Shown here: one piece after another, positions 28,667 to 37,492 of the stretch
How positions within the stretch are numbered: position 1 is the stretch's first letter
Layout: each line of letters starts with the position of its first letter
Source: Candidatus Latescibacterota bacterium
Lineage (GTDB): Bacteria; Krumholzibacteriota; Krumholzibacteriia; WVZY01
Assembly (NCBI GenBank): GCA_011772205.1
Contig: WVZY01000020.1
Location: 1 to 64,000 of the forward strand
Reading direction: 5' to 3'
Length of the DNA stretch: 64,000 nucleotides
Translations under genes and position numbers: made by a program
Notes under the pieces: generated by a model
What the model was told of the DNA's origin: nothing
The model's input: the letters and a program-made list of their open reading frames with translations, nothing else
Databases searched by the model: none

Positions 28667-29407
28667 TTACGGCGATGCTTCGAGCATCGCTTTCAGTTTT
28701 TTGAAATCCTCCCAAGCTGGTCGTTTGAACTGCGGGTTGCGGAGCAGCGCAGCGGGATGGTACGTCACTAGCACACGAATCCCTTGATAATAGTACTCAC
28801 CGGTGCGGAGCGTTCCGAGAGGCGCTTTGGTTTGCAGCAACCACTGCGCGGCGATTCTCCCAAGGGCGCATATCAGCTTGGGCTGGATCAGTTCGATCTG
28901 CGAGATGAGGTATTTCTCGCAGCACCGCACCTCGCTTTCCTGAGGATCCCTGTTATCGGGCGGGCGGCACTTCAGTATATTCGTGATGTAAACATTCTCG
29001 CGCTTCTGGTCGATGGCTTCGAGGATCTTTGTGAGCAGCTGCCCAGCCCTCCCCACGAACGGTTCTCCTTGCAGATCCTCATCGCGCCCCGGCGCTTCCC
29101 CAATGAACATCACCTTTGTGCCCGGATTACCCACGCCAAATACCACCTGAGTCCGTGTTTCGTGCAGCGGGCAATCCGTGCATGCACGAACTCCTTCCTC
29201 GAGCTCCGCAAGATCCTTTCGAATCGCTGTCACGGGCACAGGTTCTCCTCCTTCCGCACTCGTCGAGGACGGTTGTTCAAATGGGCCGCTTTCCTCGATG
29301 TCATCCAGGTACAAGGATCTTATACCTTTTCCCTCTAGGTGTTTTAAGTACGAAATCAAGTCGGGGAGGATTTCCTGTGGAAAACTGCTGGGTAGCTCTT
29401 TTTTCAT
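28667..29407 (-). CDS. Family 4 uracil-DNA glycosylase (iron-sulfur)
   Basis: 246 residues. It removes uracil from DNA to start base-excision repair. The catalytic motif [20 protein letters not shown] (about 103-122) and the C-terminal HPAALLRNP loop (217-225) are typical of family 4. Four cysteines, Cys76, Cys79, Cys147 and Cys163, have the spacing expected of the [4Fe-4S] ligands. The first 60 residues are a low-conservation extension often seen in this family. It lies 39 bases after coaBC and 50 bases before dnaB. Confidence 0.95.
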   Translation of the reverse strand: MKKELPSSFPQEILPDLISYLKHLEGKGIRSLYLDDIEESGPFEQPSSTSAEGGEPVPVTAIRKDLAELEEGVRACTDCPLHETRTQVVFGVGNPGTKVMFIGEAPGRDEDLQGEPFVGRAGQLLTKILEAIDQKRENVYITNILKCRPPDNRDPQESEVRCCEKYLISQIELIQPKLICALGRIAAQWLLQTKAPLGTLRTGEYYYQGIRVLVTYHPAALLRNPQFKRPAWEDFKKLKAMLEASP

Positions 29408-29446
29408 CTGTCTTGGGAGGAAGGATAAGGCGCGCCTGGGCGATAA

Positions 29447-30667
29447 TTATACGAGTATCTTTTGAAAAGCATCCGTGTCGTGCGCTGCGTGGAGGATCGC
29501 TTCGGCGATCTCTCTCTTCGACCGCACACCCGTCGAAATCACTTCACCGCTATGCCCGTAAATAGTTACTTCGTTTGTGTCGACTTCGAAACCGGCACCT
29601 TCTTCCAGAGGATTATTGACGACGAGCAGGTCACAGTTTTTCTTGCGCAGTTTCTCAATGGCATTTTTTTCGACGTCGTCCGTTTCGAGCGCAAAACCGA
29701 TGACGAGGCGTTTTCCCTTCATTTTGCCGAGCGATGCGAGAATGTCCTCTGTCCTGGTGAGTTCGATGGTCCAGCCATCCCCCTTTTGCTTTTGGGAAAG
29801 GGGGGCCCTGGGACGGTAGTCCGAAACGGCCGCAGCCATGACCAGCACATCGGAGTCAACGAACAGCTCTTTGAGTGTATGGGACATTTCCTCTGCCGTT
29901 CTCACATTGACGATGTGCACCCCAACCGGAAGGGGGATGGAAGTACGCCCTGCGACGACCGTTACCTTCGCCCCGAGGTCTCTCGCCGCAGCGGCGATTG
30001 CGAATCCCATTTTCCCTGTGGAGCGGTTGGAGATACAGCGGACTGGATCCAAATCCTCCTCGGTACCGCCTGCACTCACGAGCACGCGCACACCGCTGTA
30101 GTCGGATGCGTAGATGTTCTTTAGAAACGCGAGAATGGACTCCGGCTCTGCCATCCTGCCTGCTCCTTCGTACCCGCAGGCAAGGTCACCGGGTTCGGGA
30201 GGGACCGTCCGGAATCCGCGGGCGACAAGAATCCTCAAGTTTTCCTGCGTAGCCGGGTTTTCCCACATAACGTCGTTCATCGCCGGAGCGAGTATAACAG
30301 TGCCCGCATAGGCGCATATCACGGCGCTCAGGAGATCATCGGCTTTTCCGGAGGCGAGCTTCGCGATCGTATTGGCCGTCGCCGGTGCAACGATCACCGC
30401 ATCGGGCCACTTTGCGAGCTCGATGTGCTCGACCGGGGAGGCCACGTTCTTTTCGCCATCGCCTCCAAACATTTTAATGTGGACTTTGTTTTGAGAAAGC
30501 GTCTCAAACGTCAGGGGCGCCACGAACTCACAGGCCGCTTCCGTCATGACCACCCGTACTTCCGCCCCTTCGCCTTTCAGCAGTCGAAGCAGGTACACGG
30601 ATTTATAAGCGGAAATCCCCCCTGTTACTCCGAGGAGAATCTTCTTATTTTCGATCGCCCGCTTCAC
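29447..30667 (-). CDS. coaBC: Bifunctional phosphopantothenoylcysteine decarboxylase / phosphopantothenate-cysteine ligase
   Basis: About 406 residues. CoaBC joins cysteine to phosphopantothenate and decarboxylates the product in coenzyme A synthesis. The N-terminal flavoprotein half shows LGVTGGISAYKS, the catalytic His of PVEHIELAKW, PAMNDVMWENPATQ and the redox cysteine of GDLACGYEGAGRM. The C-terminal half has the ligase motifs SAGGTEEDLDPVRCISNRSTG (two adjacent segments) and VIGFALET. The start is uncertain: GTG at 30667 gives the usual N-terminus, while a TTG 12 codons upstream is also open. Confidence 0.93.
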   Translation of the reverse strand: MKRAIENKKILLGVTGGISAYKSVYLLRLLKGEGAEVRVVMTEAACEFVAPLTFETLSQNKVHIKMFGGDGEKNVASPVEHIELAKWPDAVIVAPATANTIAKLASGKADDLLSAVICAYAGTVILAPAMNDVMWENPATQENLRILVARGFRTVPPEPGDLACGYEGAGRMAEPESILAFLKNIYASDYSGVRVLVSAGGTEEDLDPVRCISNRSTGKMGFAIAAAARDLGAKVTVVAGRTSIPLPVGVHIVNVRTAEEMSHTLKELFVDSDVLVMAAAVSDYRPRAPLSQKQKGDGWTIELTRTEDILASLGKMKGKRLVIGFALETDDVEKNAIEKLRKKNCDLLVVNNPLEEGAGFEVDTNEVTIYGHSGEVISTGVRSKREIAEAILHAAHDTDAFQKILV

Positions 30668-30743
30668 CGGGAATGCATCCTGTTTCAACCTGTATCCATT
30701 CAAAAACTAAACCGGGCCGGGAGAACCACGGCCCGATGACACG

Positions 30744-30983
30744 TTACTCCTCTTCTTCGTCAAGCTGCAGTTCGACTTCCTCCTCCTCCACATACTCATA
30801 TTTCACCTTGTTCTCGAGAAGGCGCCTGAGCGCGATCGATGTGGGTTTCTTATCGATCTCGCCTTGTGCCCCTCGAACGAGGAGGGCGTTGATTCGGCGG
30901 GCCTCTTTCGCCATGATGCGTACGGCTTCATACTTGTTTGCTACTACCTCAGTCAGTTTGTCGATGAGAACCACGTTTTTCAC
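30744..30983 (-). CDS. rpoZ: RNA polymerase omega subunit
   Basis: About 79 residues from GTG at 30983, which has GAGG 9 bases upstream; a GTG at 31040 is a longer alternative. Omega helps assemble the beta' subunit of RNA polymerase. The conserved core is present: ANKYEAVRIMAKEARRIN and KKPTSIALRRLLENKV. The tail is strongly acidic (EEEEVELQLDEEEE). The position between gmk and coaBC is the standard one for rpoZ, which strengthens the call for so short a protein. Confidence 0.9.
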   Translation of the reverse strand: MKNVVLIDKLTEVVANKYEAVRIMAKEARRINALLVRGAQGEIDKKPTSIALRRLLENKVKYEYVEEEEVELQLDEEEE

Positions 30984-31091
30984 AAGAATGGCCTCGTGGG
31001 CCCTCCCCCCTTTCCGCTGTTGATCTAGATATAATATCACTTTCTCGAATACCTCCCCGATGAAAATGGGCCTGCTCCGTACACTGGAGCC

Positions 31092-31709
31092 TCAACCTCC
31101 GGATTCTCCCGTAAGGTTGCCTAAAAACCGCTCTCTTTTGCAGCGCTCGGCCTGCACAATCCCTGTCAGCCGGTCTACTGCTCTCTCAACCGTATCGTTT
31201 ACAACGAGATAGTCGTATGCGCTCGACGCCTGGATCTCCTTCCGGGCATTTTCGAGCCGCTTTTGTATCTCGGATTCGGAGTCCTTTCCCCGCCCCCGAA
31301 TGCGGGCTTCGAGATCTCCGATGGACGGTGGTAAGATAAATACCAACACGGCGTTGGGAAAGACCTTTTTGACGTTTATTCCCCCCTGCACATCGATGTT
31401 GAGAACGGGATCATACCCGCTCTCGAGCTGCTCTTCAACGAAGCGGCGGGGTGTGCCGTAGTAGTAACCGTGTACCTCGGCCCATTCGACGAGCTCCTCG
31501 GTCTTCATTGCGTTGAAAGCCGTTTTGTCCGTAAAAAAGTAATCTTCGCCTTCCACCTCGCCTCCCCTGGGGGCGCGGGTGGTCACAGAAATCGAGCGCC
31601 GGAGAAGCGAATCCTGATGCAGCAACTGATCGAGAAGAGTGTTCTTCCCTACTCCTGACGGGCCCGATATGACGATTGGAAATGGTTTCGAATTCCGCAA
31701 GAACCGCAC
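31092..31709 (-). CDS. gmk: Guanylate kinase
   Basis: 205 residues, normal length. It phosphorylates GMP to GDP using ATP. The P-loop reads SGPSGVGKNTLL, with Asn in place of the more usual Ser after the lysine. The GMP-binding segment TTRAPRGGEVEGEDYFF and the lid VHGYYYGTP are typical. The start is GTG at 31709 with a weak ribosome site. It lies 54 bases after yicC and about 108 bases before rpoZ in the common yicC-gmk-rpoZ order. Confidence 0.96.
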   Translation of the reverse strand: MRFLRNSKPFPIVISGPSGVGKNTLLDQLLHQDSLLRRSISVTTRAPRGGEVEGEDYFFTDKTAFNAMKTEELVEWAEVHGYYYGTPRRFVEEQLESGYDPVLNIDVQGGINVKKVFPNAVLVFILPPSIGDLEARIRGRGKDSESEIQKRLENARKEIQASSAYDYLVVNDTVERAVDRLTGIVQAERCKRERFLGNLTGESGG

Positions 31710-31763
31710 CCCGCTATACCGCTTATACTGCTTCCCGGTACCGATGGTTTCATTTGCGGCGGC

Positions 31764-32639
31764 TCATTCGATATTCTGCACTTGCTCCCTCAGCTTCTCC
31801 GTCTCTTCTTTGAGATTTACAACGAGGGATACGATCCCGGCATCGGAGGCTTTCGAGCTGATTGTTGTTGCCTCCCGATGAATTTCTTGCAGGAGATAGG
31901 TAAGCCGTTTGGAGACCGCTCCGCCTTCATCGAGGCATTTCTTGAACTGTGCGGTGTGGCTCTTCAACCGGGTGATTTCCTCCGTGAAGTCGAGCTTGTC
32001 GGCCAGAATCGCGATCTCGGTCATCCACCGGTCATTATCCACCTCAGCGCCGCCCATGATTTTCGAAAGGCGTTCTCTGAATGTCTCGGTGCGCTGTTTT
32101 ATCACCGCGGGTGCGAGCTTTTCGATTTTTCCGGTGATGGTTCGCATCTCACCCAGCCGCCCCCTGAGATCCGCCTCCAGCGCTTTGCCCTCTTCCAGGC
32201 GCATCTTCCTACAAGCGTCGATAGCCTGATCCAGCTCTTCCTTCACCACCAACCACAACTCTTCCGATCCACTCTCGTTCTCCTCTTTAACGAATACGTC
32301 GGGAAGCATCGCGAGAGTATGCATGTCCACATTTGGAGAAAGACCGTGCTTATCGGCAAAATCCCTGAGCAGTGCCAGGTATTCCTCCATCAGTTGCGTG
32401 TTCACCTTTACTTTGGAATCCGGTTCGGTCGTTTCGGCGCTGATATTGATAGTGACTCTTCCCCGTGAGAATTTCGAACGAATGGCTTCCTTGATTTCCT
32501 GTTCCCGGTTGGCCAGCCCCTTGGGTGTCTTGATCGAAATGTCAAGGAAGCGGTGGTTGACGGTTCGTATTTCGACTGATACTCTCGCCGTTTGGTTGGC
32601 CACTTCCGCCTGGCCATAACCGGTCATGCTGATCAACAT
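31764..32639 (-). CDS. yicC: YicC family protein (putative endoribonuclease)
   Basis: 291 residues, full length. The N-terminal SMTGYGQAEV and RTVNHRFLDISIKTP, and the C-terminal RLTYLLQEIHREATTISSKA, are signatures of the YicC family, reported as an endoribonuclease that acts on small RNAs in E. coli. It is the first gene of the long minus-strand run. AGGAG lies 8 bases before the ATG, and a near-consensus promoter is centred about 60 bases upstream. Confidence 0.93.
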   Translation of the reverse strand: MLISMTGYGQAEVANQTARVSVEIRTVNHRFLDISIKTPKGLANREQEIKEAIRSKFSRGRVTINISAETTEPDSKVKVNTQLMEEYLALLRDFADKHGLSPNVDMHTLAMLPDVFVKEENESGSEELWLVVKEELDQAIDACRKMRLEEGKALEADLRGRLGEMRTITGKIEKLAPAVIKQRTETFRERLSKIMGGAEVDNDRWMTEIAILADKLDFTEEITRLKSHTAQFKKCLDEGGAVSKRLTYLLQEIHREATTISSKASDAGIVSLVVNLKEETEKLREQVQNIE

Positions 32640-32684
32640 TCCATGAACTCCTGTATTTGGGAGGGGGAAAAGTGCTGAAATTCG

Positions 32685-32713
32685 ATTCTATAGAGGACGT
32701 GCTGGCATGTCAA
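32685..32713 (-). promoter_or_regulatory. Sigma-70-type promoter of the yicC operon
   Basis: On the minus strand, TTGACA (32713-32708), a 17-base spacer and TAGAAT (32690-32685) match the housekeeping consensus at 11 of 12 positions with ideal spacing. The predicted start is near 32678, giving a leader of about 38 bases before the yicC ATG. It is the best promoter seen in the window and could drive up to 15 genes down to the sensor kinase. Confidence 0.75.
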
Positions 32714-32784
32714 CGGGTAAAATATAAGCTTACAAGGAGTTATTCATAACATACCAAGCGCTGCCATGCCAAGGATCACCTACA

Positions 32785-34416
32785 ATGAACCATTTCCTTC
32801 TCCATCTTCTCCTGCCGGCGCTCCAGAAAGATTTGATTGAAAAACGGATCGCCGGCATCGCGTGGCTCGAACCGATTTTCACGATCATGTTCACGACTCC
32901 CCGACAAAAACATTTCGTCGCGTTCCTCACCCACCCAGGACCATTTTGCTTCCTTGCTGAGGAAAATCCTATCGCAGATTGCAACGCAGACATTGTGCTC
33001 GAAGCAGCCACCGGCGCCAGAGTGACTGGCGTGTCGATCCCGGCGGCGGACAGAACCCTGCTCTTTGCGCTGTCTGCACGGAGAAGCAAGATCGCATTGT
33101 CCCTCTCGCTGTATGGCACAAGCGGCAGGGCAGTTATTTCTCGAGATGACCGCGTGATCTCAACTGTAGGGTCCATGGGAAGCCCGCTCACCTCGCAGGA
33201 TGCAGCCCCGGGTATGCTCCTTCCCCTGGCCACTTCCGGGGCGCATGAGCTGGCCGCAGCCCTTGAGAGCGGCCAATCCCCGCGCGAGCGCTTTCCTGGT
33301 CTCGAGCCGGAACTCATCGACGCCTTCGCCTTGCCTTCCGGCGATTGCGACGTGCCGAATCTGCTCCGTTTTCGTGATGGAGTACTCCAGGGTAAGCAGC
33401 CTTTCTCTCTCGCAGCCCGCAGGTCCATGGCCAGCGCTTTCCCGATCCCACCTTCACGAGCTGTCGGAAGAGAAGGGATGACCGTCATGGGGCCGTTCGA
33501 AATCGGCGAGGAGGCCTGCCGCCACCTTGGGGAGCGCCTGCTTCCAGCGGCATTCAACATCATTGTCTCCAGACGCACAAAACCGATTCGCAAGCGGCTT
33601 GCTTCGAGGAAAGCGCTTTGCTCGAAACTTCAGAACGAACTCGAGATCGCCAAAAATCACTCCAAGCTCCGCAGGGAAACCGAGGCGCTAGCAGCTTACC
33701 AATCACGCATCTCCCCGAGAGCATCACATGTGGAACTGCCGAACCCGTATGAACCCACGGCATCGTTATCGATCGCATTGAATCCATCGATCCCGCTCCA
33801 GGATCAAATTCGGAAGCGTTTCAAAAAAGCGGCGAAGCTCGAAAGGAGCGTAAAGAGAATCCGCCGGCGGCTACGTGAGATCGAGGGTGAAATCCAAACA
33901 TTGCAAACAGCGCTCGAGGCCGATAAAGCCTCTCATTCGTTGTCAGAGACGCTCGGTAACATTGACCGTGTCGTCTCGGACTTGGGATTTGCTCCCCACC
34001 GCGGCAGGACAATCGGAAGGAAAAAAAAGGAAAAGCAGTATCGCCGGTTCGACCTCGATCCAGTATGGTTTGTGCTCGTTGGGAGAAACAACCAGGAGAA
34101 CGACGAGATCACTTTCCGCATCGCAGGGCCGAACGACCTTTGGCTCCACGCCCAGAACGTCCCCGGCTCACACGTGGTCCTCAAATCGAGAGGCACAGAG
34201 GGGAATCCCCCAGCGAGAGTTCTCGAGGCGGCAGCCGGGATCGCCGCATTCTACTCGAGATCCCGCTACTCTTCGCTCGTGCCAGTCGTCTATACGCGCC
34301 GCAAATATGTCCGCAAGCCCAAAAAAGCTTCCCCCGGCAAGGTCATCTGCGAGCGAGAAAAAACAATTTTCGCCGAACCTATCTTACCAACCGAAGAAAA
34401 CCCGAGAGATTCTTAG
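32785..34416 (+). CDS. rqcH: RqcH/NFACT family ribosome quality-control protein
   Basis: 543 residues. RqcH binds stalled 50S subunits with peptidyl-tRNA and recruits tRNA-Ala to add C-terminal alanine tails. The NFACT-N domain holds the key Asp-Arg pair (Asp89-Arg90 in AADRTLLFAL), a central helical coiled-coil region spans about 265-390, and the NFACT-R domain carries NDLWLHAQNVPGSHVVL (about 455-471) and VVYTRRKYVRKP. Older databases call such proteins fibronectin-binding, but the motifs fit RqcH. The gene is divergent from yicC, with 145 bases between them, and is alone on the plus strand here. AAGGA lies about 10 bases before the ATG. Confidence 0.9.
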   Translation: MNHFLLHLLLPALQKDLIEKRIAGIAWLEPIFTIMFTTPRQKHFVAFLTHPGPFCFLAEENPIADCNADIVLEAATGARVTGVSIPAADRTLLFALSARRSKIALSLSLYGTSGRAVISRDDRVISTVGSMGSPLTSQDAAPGMLLPLATSGAHELAAALESGQSPRERFPGLEPELIDAFALPSGDCDVPNLLRFRDGVLQGKQPFSLAARRSMASAFPIPPSRAVGREGMTVMGPFEIGEEACRHLGERLLPAAFNIIVSRRTKPIRKRLASRKALCSKLQNELEIAKNHSKLRRETEALAAYQSRISPRASHVELPNPYEPTASLSIALNPSIPLQDQIRKRFKKAAKLERSVKRIRRRLREIEGEIQTLQTALEADKASHSLSETLGNIDRVVSDLGFAPHRGRTIGRKKKEKQYRRFDLDPVWFVLVGRNNQENDEITFRIAGPNDLWLHAQNVPGSHVVLKSRGTEGNPPARVLEAAAGIAAFYSRSRYSSLVPVVYTRRKYVRKPKKASPGKVICEREKTIFAEPILPTEENPRDS

Positions 34417-34424
34417 ATAATCGG

Positions 34425-34465
34425 TCCGAAAAAAAACGGAGGAAGCACGCAAGACGTGCTTCCTC
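34425..34465 (-). terminator. Intrinsic terminator for minus-strand transcription
   Basis: An 11-bp perfect stem GAGGAAGCACG (34439-34449) with its complement (34455-34465) encloses a 5-base loop. On the minus strand it is followed at once by a run of eight T (34436-34429). It lies about 400 bases beyond the stop codon of the small secreted protein gene at 34865 and just past the rqcH stop. On the plus strand the stem lacks a T-run, so it mainly stops minus-strand transcripts. Confidence 0.8.
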
Positions 34466-34864
34466 TCAATCCAAGAGGATAATACGCAAGCGGAATCACG
34501 CTAAGGGCAAGGGCTATGATTCACCGGCTTGACGAGCCACTCAGGGGGAAGGCGACAGGCTAGCGCCTGTCCTCGGTAGAATCTTGGCATAGCTGCCCGT
34601 ATCACCCTCCATGGAACCGCATCTTCCCTCTTCCCGAAGTTCCTCGGTTTCGAGGACTACAGCTGACTCATGCGGCAAAGTCAGCATGCTAGAGGCAGAT
34701 AGGATCACTGCAATAATTATTCCAGGTGAGGGCACAACATTGCATGCAGCGGCACAATAACTTGTTGAAGATAAAGAGATTGGGAGGGGAGGTAATCTTC
34801 CCCTAAAACTGTGCTTCTTACTCTTGAGAGATTCGTAAAAATATTTTACGACAGTAAGATTATT
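34466..34864. other. Transcribed-looking spacer with small hairpins and a weak 64-codon ORF
   Basis: This stretch lies between the 34865 gene stop and the terminator, so it is probably transcribed on the minus strand. It contains an AT-rich 7-bp hairpin (34834-34850) just after that stop, a 7-bp hairpin GACAGGC/GCCTGTC near 34553-34570, and a minus-strand GTG-started ORF (34541-34735) with a hydrophobic start but no ribosome site. None of these proves a gene or RNA. Confidence 0.4.
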
Positions 34865-35254
34865 TTACTTTTCGGTGTACCCTGATTCCGTATCGAGAAT
34901 GACGGTCCAGGGATCATCTGGTGGCTCTCCTGAATAGAGCTCTGAATTCCAGTTCACCCAAAGGATCTGGAGTTCGCTTCCCCCCGCGTTAGGGATGACA
35001 TCTCTAAATTCGCCTCGTGCAAGCCGGACTTTGACCGTGATGCGGATCTTGTTGATATCCGTGGCCATAAATGTCACTTGGAGAGACGTGCTCGTGGTGA
35101 AGATGAAGTTCTGTCCGGCATACGACACGTGTGTGGTCCCAGGCAGAATGAATTTCTCCATCTTCTGCGGAAGCTGGCCAAAAAGTGCCGCTGCGGGGAT
35201 CAAAATGGCGAGAACCAGCAGGCATACGAACGAGAATTTCAACACCATTCTCAT
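34865..35254 (-). CDS. Small secreted protein, function unknown
   Basis: 129 residues. A signal peptide is clear (about 1-26, FSFVCLLVLAILIPAAALFG) and AGGAAAAA precedes the ATG. The mature part (about 103 residues) is predicted beta-rich, with alternating sequence such as TSLQVTFMATDINKIRITV and ILWVNWNSELY, and contains no cysteine. No family was recognised. It lies about 200 bases after selB and has its own extended -10 promoter, so it is probably an independent unit that ends at the terminator near 34440. Confidence 0.7.
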   Translation of the reverse strand: MRMVLKFSFVCLLVLAILIPAAALFGQLPQKMEKFILPGTTHVSYAGQNFIFTTSTSLQVTFMATDINKIRITVKVRLARGEFRDVIPNAGGSELQILWVNWNSELYSGEPPDDPWTVILDTESGYTEK

Positions 35255-35404
35255 CGCTTTTTCCTCCCCCCCAGAGTGCAGGATGACAAAAGCGGCTCGG
35301 TTTAGATATATCCGATCCCCATTATCTCAAATGAAGGTAGTGATGTCGCACAAAGATGAGAACCTCGCCCCAAGACCGGGAATCGAAATAGCAAATTATA
35401 TATT

Positions 35405-35413
35405 ATTATAGCA
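35405..35413 (-). promoter_or_regulatory. Extended -10 promoter of the small secreted protein gene
   Basis: On the minus strand TGC followed directly by TATAAT (35413-35405) gives a perfect extended -10 element. The upstream -35 region (TTTCGT at 17 bases) is poor, as tolerated with an extended -10. The start would be about 35398, with a leader of about 145 bases before the ATG at 35254. Confidence 0.6.
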
Positions 35414-35451
35414 CATTTCTCCTTACGACGAAAGACCTAATCGTTATTTTT

Positions 35452-37389
35452 TCATAGCTTACGGGGTCCCGCTCTTCCGGGGTCCCCGCAATTCCTGAAT
35501 CGCCAGCTGGAAAAACCAGGACCTTTTTCCCGCATGTTCGCCACACGCAAGGTGACTTTCTCGGCATCCATGAGTTCCAAGAGCGGGATTGCGTGTTTTC
35601 TCGTCAGGTCGCAGGCCTTTTTGAAATCCGCCACCGAGATTTGATGGTGCTTCTCGAAGAGTGTCTCGAGCTTCGACAAACAAGTCAAGAGCGCTTCCCT
35701 GTGAATAAATCCATCTGCGCCGACTGCAACGACGCGTCCTTCGTCTCTCAAATATTGGATGGCATCGACAAGCGGGCTTTCTCCAGTCCACTTTTCCTCG
35801 ATTTCCTTCCGCGTCAAAAACAGAAGGCCTGCCGATCTGAGGATCTGTTCCAAGCGTTCCATTTCACGTTGGAGTTTTTCGGGCAAGGAAAAGATCTCGC
35901 TCTGAGATCTCACCCTGTTCCGTTTCACGTAGACCGGTTGGTATTTGCCGAGTTCTTCGAGCGCACGGTTGAAAACCAGCATTGGATGGGGGAAACGGGT
36001 TTTCTGACGGAGCTCCTCTTTGTCGATGCCGTAACGGAGTGGGTAGGCCTCGCAGTAGCTTCTAGCGAGGGCAGAGACTTTTTCGGCGAGCGCGTCAAGT
36101 GCGTTACGGTGAAAAGCAATGCCTTCGATGACGATGACGTCCCCTTTCTCGACGAGCGGCCGCAGTGCGCTTGCATCAAGGTCTTTTTCGCGCGCGCCCT
36201 TGAGCTCCGCGATGCGAATGGCCTTTAGCAATGTCTCTTCCGGCGCTCCTCGCATCAACAACTGGAGGTCCTCGAGAACAGACGGATCATGCCGTTTGTG
36301 TCTCACCGCATGAGGAGCCAGCACCTTCCCGCCGCCCATTACACGTACTGGAGAATACTTTCTGATGACAAAGGAATCGCCGTCACCGGGCACAATGGAA
36401 GATTCCAACCGGAACTGCGCAAAAGCGCTTTCCCCGGACCGGAGAACATTCCGATCGAGCAGAACGGCTCGGCCCAATACTTCCTTCGCTCCATGGTGAA
36501 ACCGGATCCGTTCCCTGTTCTTGAGCTCGAAGTTTGCGTACGTTCCCAAACGAATATGCGCATCTATCATCTCACTTGGACGGAATTGAGCGGGGCTTAC
36601 CAGCATATCTCCCCGCGACATTTCGTTCAGTTTGATCCCCTGGAGCGCGATCGCCAACCGCTCTCCAGCCACACCTTTTTCTATCTTGGTATTAAAACTC
36701 TGAAGCTCCCTCACACGGACTTTTTTCCCGGAGGGAAGCAATTCGAGCGTGTCTCCCACTTTTACCATGCCGGAATAACAGCTGCCCGTGATGACGACCC
36801 CAATACCCTTTCGATGGAATATCCGGTCCACCGGCAAGCGGAAAGGACCGTTGGTATCGCGACTCTCGAAATCAGCGGTGAGCGTCTTGAGTTCTCTTTT
36901 TAGGGATTCTATTCCCTCACCTGTCCTGGCAGAAGTCTCGACAATAGGGGCGCTTTCGAGAAAAGTTCCCTCCACGAGTTCTTCGATCTCATCCTTCAGA
37001 ATCAGCTTCATATCTTCGCTGGCGAGATCACATTTCGATATGACCACAATGCCGACGGGGATCGACAGTGATGAAAGCACTTCGAGATGCTCCTTTGTCT
37101 GGGGCATCACGCCTTCGTCTGCCGCAACGAGCAGAAGCGCCATGTCGATGCCCACCGATCCCGCCACCATCTTCTTCACGAACCGTTCGTGGCCAGGTGC
37201 ATCGATGATTCCGATGAATGTATCTTCACCCAGCGCCAGTGGGGCGAAACCTAACTCGATCGAGATGCCCCGCTCTTTTTCTTCCTTGAGCCGGTCGGTA
37301 TCCCTGCCCGTCAGCGCCTTGACGAGTTCAGTTTTTCCATGATCGACGTGGCCAGCGGTTCCTAGAATATAATGTCTCATAGTTCGCAT
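35452..37389 (-). CDS. selB: Selenocysteine-specific elongation factor SelB
   Basis: 645 residues. SelB is an EF-Tu-like GTPase that carries selenocysteinyl-tRNA to UGA codons with a SECIS hairpin. GTPase motifs: GTAGHVDHGKTELV (G1), DAPGHERF (G3) and SKCD (G4). Domains 2 and 3 follow (about 175-345), then C-terminal winged-helix repeats (about 390-620, for example EIEEKWTGESPLVDAIQYL) that bind the SECIS. The start is ATG at 37389 or three codons later. It follows murA by 103 bases. No selA, selD, tRNA-Sec or recognisable selenoprotein is in this window, but the gene implies that the organism makes selenoproteins. Confidence 0.94.
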   Translation of the reverse strand: MRTMRHYILGTAGHVDHGKTELVKALTGRDTDRLKEEKERGISIELGFAPLALGEDTFIGIIDAPGHERFVKKMVAGSVGIDMALLLVAADEGVMPQTKEHLEVLSSLSIPVGIVVISKCDLASEDMKLILKDEIEELVEGTFLESAPIVETSARTGEGIESLKRELKTLTADFESRDTNGPFRLPVDRIFHRKGIGVVITGSCYSGMVKVGDTLELLPSGKKVRVRELQSFNTKIEKGVAGERLAIALQGIKLNEMSRGDMLVSPAQFRPSEMIDAHIRLGTYANFELKNRERIRFHHGAKEVLGRAVLLDRNVLRSGESAFAQFRLESSIVPGDGDSFVIRKYSPVRVMGGGKVLAPHAVRHKRHDPSVLEDLQLLMRGAPEETLLKAIRIAELKGAREKDLDASALRPLVEKGDVIVIEGIAFHRNALDALAEKVSALARSYCEAYPLRYGIDKEELRQKTRFPHPMLVFNRALEELGKYQPVYVKRNRVRSQSEIFSLPEKLQREMERLEQILRSAGLLFLTRKEIEEKWTGESPLVDAIQYLRDEGRVVAVGADGFIHREALLTCLSKLETLFEKHHQISVADFKKACDLTRKHAIPLLELMDAEKVTLRVANMREKGPGFSSWRFRNCGDPGRAGPRKL

Positions 37390-37492
37390 CCAGCTTCGGA
37401 TTGCTCTCAGGCTCCCGATCGAGCACCCTTCACTTCACCATTTCCGAGCGATATTCCAAGCGGCACGGTCCGATGACAGCACCCAGGCGGTG

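Noticed and set aside
28617-28715. N-terminal extension of DnaB (33 codons upstream of 28616).
   Set aside because: No ribosome site, overlaps the udg 3' end, and unlike any DnaB N-terminus; the ATG at 28616 has a good site.
34541-34735. Minus-strand 64-codon ORF with hydrophobic start.
   Set aside because: GTG start without ribosome site and no recognisable family. It is kept only as an observation because it lies between a gene and a terminator.
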